From: Syntrophaceae bacterium UBA5764
Lineage (GTDB): Bacteria; Desulfobacterota; Syntrophia; Syntrophales; Smithellaceae
Length of the DNA: 6,473 nt
Assembly: GCA_002418825.1 (NCBI GenBank)
Contig: DIEW01000071.1
Coordinates: 6,263 to 12,735, forward strand
Reading direction: 5' to 3'
Of the stretch, positions 5,613-6,473 are shown in pieces; positions within the stretch are counted from its first letter, which is position 1; each line of letters begins with the position of its first letter. A program made the position numbers and the translations under genes. The notes under the pieces are model-generated. The model searched no databases. It was given only the letters and a program-made list of their open reading frames with translations, and was not told the DNA's origin.

Positions 5613-5996
5613 CCGCAGTGCGGCGAATGGCTAAGAGAGAATGTTCAATATGGCGGTGACAGAAAATCAAAATCAAGGTCACAAGATGTTACCTTGATCG
5701 ACATTAACGTCACTAAGAACGAGTCAAGCCGCTTGCAGACCGCAAGTGCGGCGAATGGCTAAGAGCGAATGTTAAGCAAGGCCAGAGAGGCGACTTGTCA
5801 AAAGATGTTACAAGTTTAAAAGACCTTAACGTCACTAAGAACGAGTCAAGCCGCTTGCAGACCGCAAGTGCGGTGAATGGCTAAAAGAGAATAAGCCAAA
5901 CTTTGACAAAGGCGCGGCACAGACGCGGTCACAAGATGTTACCACGTTAAGACTTTCAGACATAGGCGTCACTAAGAACGAGTCAAGCCGCTTGCA
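5611..5996 (+). repeat. Three tandem modules with identical borders, divergent interiors and a hairpin in each
   Basis: The units span 5611-5737, 5738-5859 and 5860-5996 (127, 122 and 137 bases). Each begins with nearly the same ~32 bases (GACCGCAAGTGCGGCGAATG and onward) and ends with a 31-base block that is identical in all three (5708-5738, 5830-5860, 5967-5997). The interiors differ strongly in sequence and length but keep an 11-base loop, CACAAGATGTT (CAAAAGATGTT in unit 2). It is closed by a stem whose bases differ in each unit yet still pair: ATCAAGGT/ACCTTGAT, ACTTGT/ACAAGT, and ACGCGGT/ACCACGT with one mismatch. Unit borders can also pair (GCCGCTTGC with GCAAGTGCGGC, with a 2-base bulge). 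Confidence 0.85.
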
Positions 5997-6192
5997 GAAA
6001 ATCGCGGCTATTCCTGACAAAATTGTAAATATTACAAATTTGCAGGACGCCACCAAAAACAAAATTTCATTAAGTGAAAATTTGCAAGACGCCTACAAAC
6101 AGATTGAAACCATTGAAGAACAGGCGAAATTGACTCTTGAAATGCTCACAGGAATATGCTTTGCTAGACATACTGAAATCACAACGCAATGA
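5613..6192 (+). pseudogene. Frame-broken, triplicated fragment of a phage GE.L...SSR.QKIA-type protein gene
   Basis: Each tandem unit encodes a version of the same peptide: CGEWL(R/K)(E/A)N, a variable part, S(Q/K)DVT, then VTKNESSRLQ. I recognise this pattern from phage proteins with an AERKAGELL...GITKNQSSRWQKIA motif of unknown function, often seen near methylase, ParB-like or replication genes. Unit 1 is in the terS frame directly behind its stop and ends at TAA 5760-5762. Unit 2 is in the next frame (-1), open 5717-5881, ending at TAA 5882-5884. Unit 3 is again shifted by -1, open from 5839, and alone continues with KIAAIPDKIV and an ~60-residue helical tail to TGA 6190-6192. No ATG or GTG start exists in the unit 3 frame before the TTG at 5992. 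The N-terminal half of the family is missing. A relic is the simplest reading. Confidence 0.6.
6023..6037. repeat. Short inverted repeat TTGTAA-ATA-TTACAA
   Basis: A perfect 6-bp inverted repeat with a 3-base centre lies within the tail of the gene fragment. Two direct copies of TTGCARGACGCC follow at about 6040-6051 and 6082-6093, encoding the repeated LQDA. It could be a protein-binding site or chance in AT-rich coding DNA. Confidence 0.25.
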
Positions 6193-6214
6193 CTTTTCAT
6201 TGCACCCCGAAAAG

Positions 6215-6243
6215 AGGCGGTCGATATGATCGCCTTTTTTTTT
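6215..6243 (+). terminator. Intrinsic terminator closing the rightward transcription unit
   Basis: AGGCGGTC (6215-6222) and GATCGCCT (6228-6235) pair over 8 bases, one of them G-U, around the loop GATAT. A run of nine T residues (6235-6243) follows. It lies 23 bases behind the last stop codon and ends transcription coming from terS and the repeat region before the att arm. Confidence 0.85.
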
Positions 6244-6385
6244 ATTATTTTTATCCGGTCAAGCAAAGACTCACAGTTAAAAAAAAAGTCTCTTAGAACG
6301 CGTTTAAACGCAAGCCAGACACTATCTAATCAAATAAAATCCACTTCAGACAAATTTAAGTCTTTTTCTCTTTACGTCTAAAAGT

Positions 6386-6404
6386 GTTAGCATTATGTTA
6401 GCAC
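6386..6404. repeat. Right arm: paired GTTAGC repeats, probable integrase arm-type sites
   Basis: GTTAGC occurs at 6386-6391 and 6397-6402, an 11-bp period, the second copy followed by AC exactly as in the left pair at 149-167. Both pairs have the same orientation on the + strand. Their presence about 50 bp from the tRNA end and about 130 bp from the tRNA fragment supports a role in the integrase-DNA complex. Confidence 0.6.
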
Positions 6405-6406
6405 CG

Positions 6407-6442
6407 AAAAAAAAGGGATTAAGCAAAAATGCCTAACCCCTT
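6407..6442 (-). terminator. Intrinsic terminator for the tRNA-Lys transcript (leftward)
   Basis: On the minus strand AAGGGGTTAGGCA (6442-6430) pairs fully with TGCTTAATCCCTT (6425-6413), with two G-U pairs and a four-base loop, and runs into eight T residues (6414-6407). It lies directly behind the CCA end of the tRNA. If the element is integrated with this end joined to the tRNA 5' half, the restored tRNA gene uses a terminator carried by the element. Confidence 0.8.
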
Positions 6443-6449
6443 GATTTTA

Positions 6450-6473
6450 TGGTGAGCCCTGTCGGGATCGAAC
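6450..6473 (-). tRNA. 3' end of tRNA-Lys(CTT), cut by the window edge
   Basis: On the minus strand this reads the last base of the 5' T-stem strand, T-loop TTCGATC, 3' T-stem strand CCGAC, acceptor strand AGGGCTC, discriminator A and encoded CCA. The gene continues beyond the window. Lysine identity comes from the anticodon arm at 1-23, which would join this part after about 4 further T-stem bases. The part seen here is compatible with an intact tRNA. Confidence 0.85.

Larger units (their letters stand above)
6244..6449. other. Right att arm, no gene
   Basis: This AT-rich arm contains no open reading frame of note. It holds the perfect 12-base palindrome GCGTTTAAACGC (6300-6311), the paired GTTAGC repeats (6386-6404), and the leftward terminator at 6407-6442. 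It corresponds to one arm of the attachment site of the excised circle. Confidence 0.55.

Noticed and set aside
5609..5659. Short ATGA-overlapping frame at the terS stop (17 codons)
   Set aside because: It ends within unit 1, is out of frame with the recognised peptide motif and lacks a ribosome site.
5611..5996. CRISPR array
   Set aside because: Only three units; borders are long (31-32 bases at both ends), interiors exceed 50 bases and encode a common peptide motif, and no cas gene is present.
5611..5996. Integron attC cassettes
   Set aside because: No attC core (RYYYAAC/GTTRRRY) at the unit borders and no integron-type integrase insertion domain is evident.
5992..6192. Stand-alone 66-residue gene starting at TTG 5992
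   Set aside because: The TTG lies in the middle of the conserved SSRLQKIA motif and has no ribosome site; it is the 3' part of the broken phage gene and is described as such.

Overview
The window looks like one nearly complete, very small integrative element of about 6.4 kb, inserted in (or excised from) a tRNA-Lys(CTT) gene. The first 23 bases are the reverse complement of a tRNA anticodon arm with anticodon CTT. The last 24 bases are the reverse complement of the 3' end of a tRNA, from T-loop to encoded CCA. Only about 4 bases of the T-stem are missing between the two ends, so the tRNA 3' half is split across the window edges. Every credible gene is on the + strand. Strong Shine-Dalgarno sites, a CCA-encoding tRNA and moderately low GC point to a bacterium. 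I cannot place it taxonomically; a Gram-negative (proteobacterial) host is only a guess.

Layout: (1) 1-215, att-site fragment, a strong promoter for the integrase and paired repeats that look like integrase arm sites. (2) 216-1376, tyrosine integrase. (3) 1377-1668, gene-free leader with a promoter framed by inverted repeats, folded RNA and an intrinsic terminator just before the next gene. (4) 1669-3513, an AlpA/Xis-like HTH protein followed by a TOPRIM plus RecA-fold helicase replication protein. (5) 3521-3716, a replication origin: two clusters of CTAAAC iterons on either side of an AT-rich core, with a long GC palindrome. (6) 3758-4012, a small Cys/His protein. (7) 4147-4842, an unrecognised helical protein. 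(8) 4850-4940, three successive stem-loops, the last with 15 bp. (9) 5007-5612, a phage terminase small subunit. (10) 5611-6192, three tandem modules with identical borders and divergent interiors, made from a phage gene fragment, ending in an intrinsic terminator. (11) 6245-6473, the right arm, with a second pair of integrase-type repeats, a terminator reading leftward for the tRNA, and the tRNA 3' end.

The combination of integrase, AlpA-like regulator, primase/helicase with an adjacent iteron origin and a lone terminase small subunit, without capsid, large terminase or lysis genes, matches the logic of phage satellites (PICI/SaPI-like, or the minimal PICMI type). The element would integrate and excise by itself, replicate from its own origin, and use its TerS to divert a helper phage's packaging motor. 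Two parts are unusual: the attenuated leader before the replication operon, which resembles the RNA-based control of satellite P4 in logic, and the triplicated hairpin-bearing modules directly behind terS, which could be packaging or recombination sequences.
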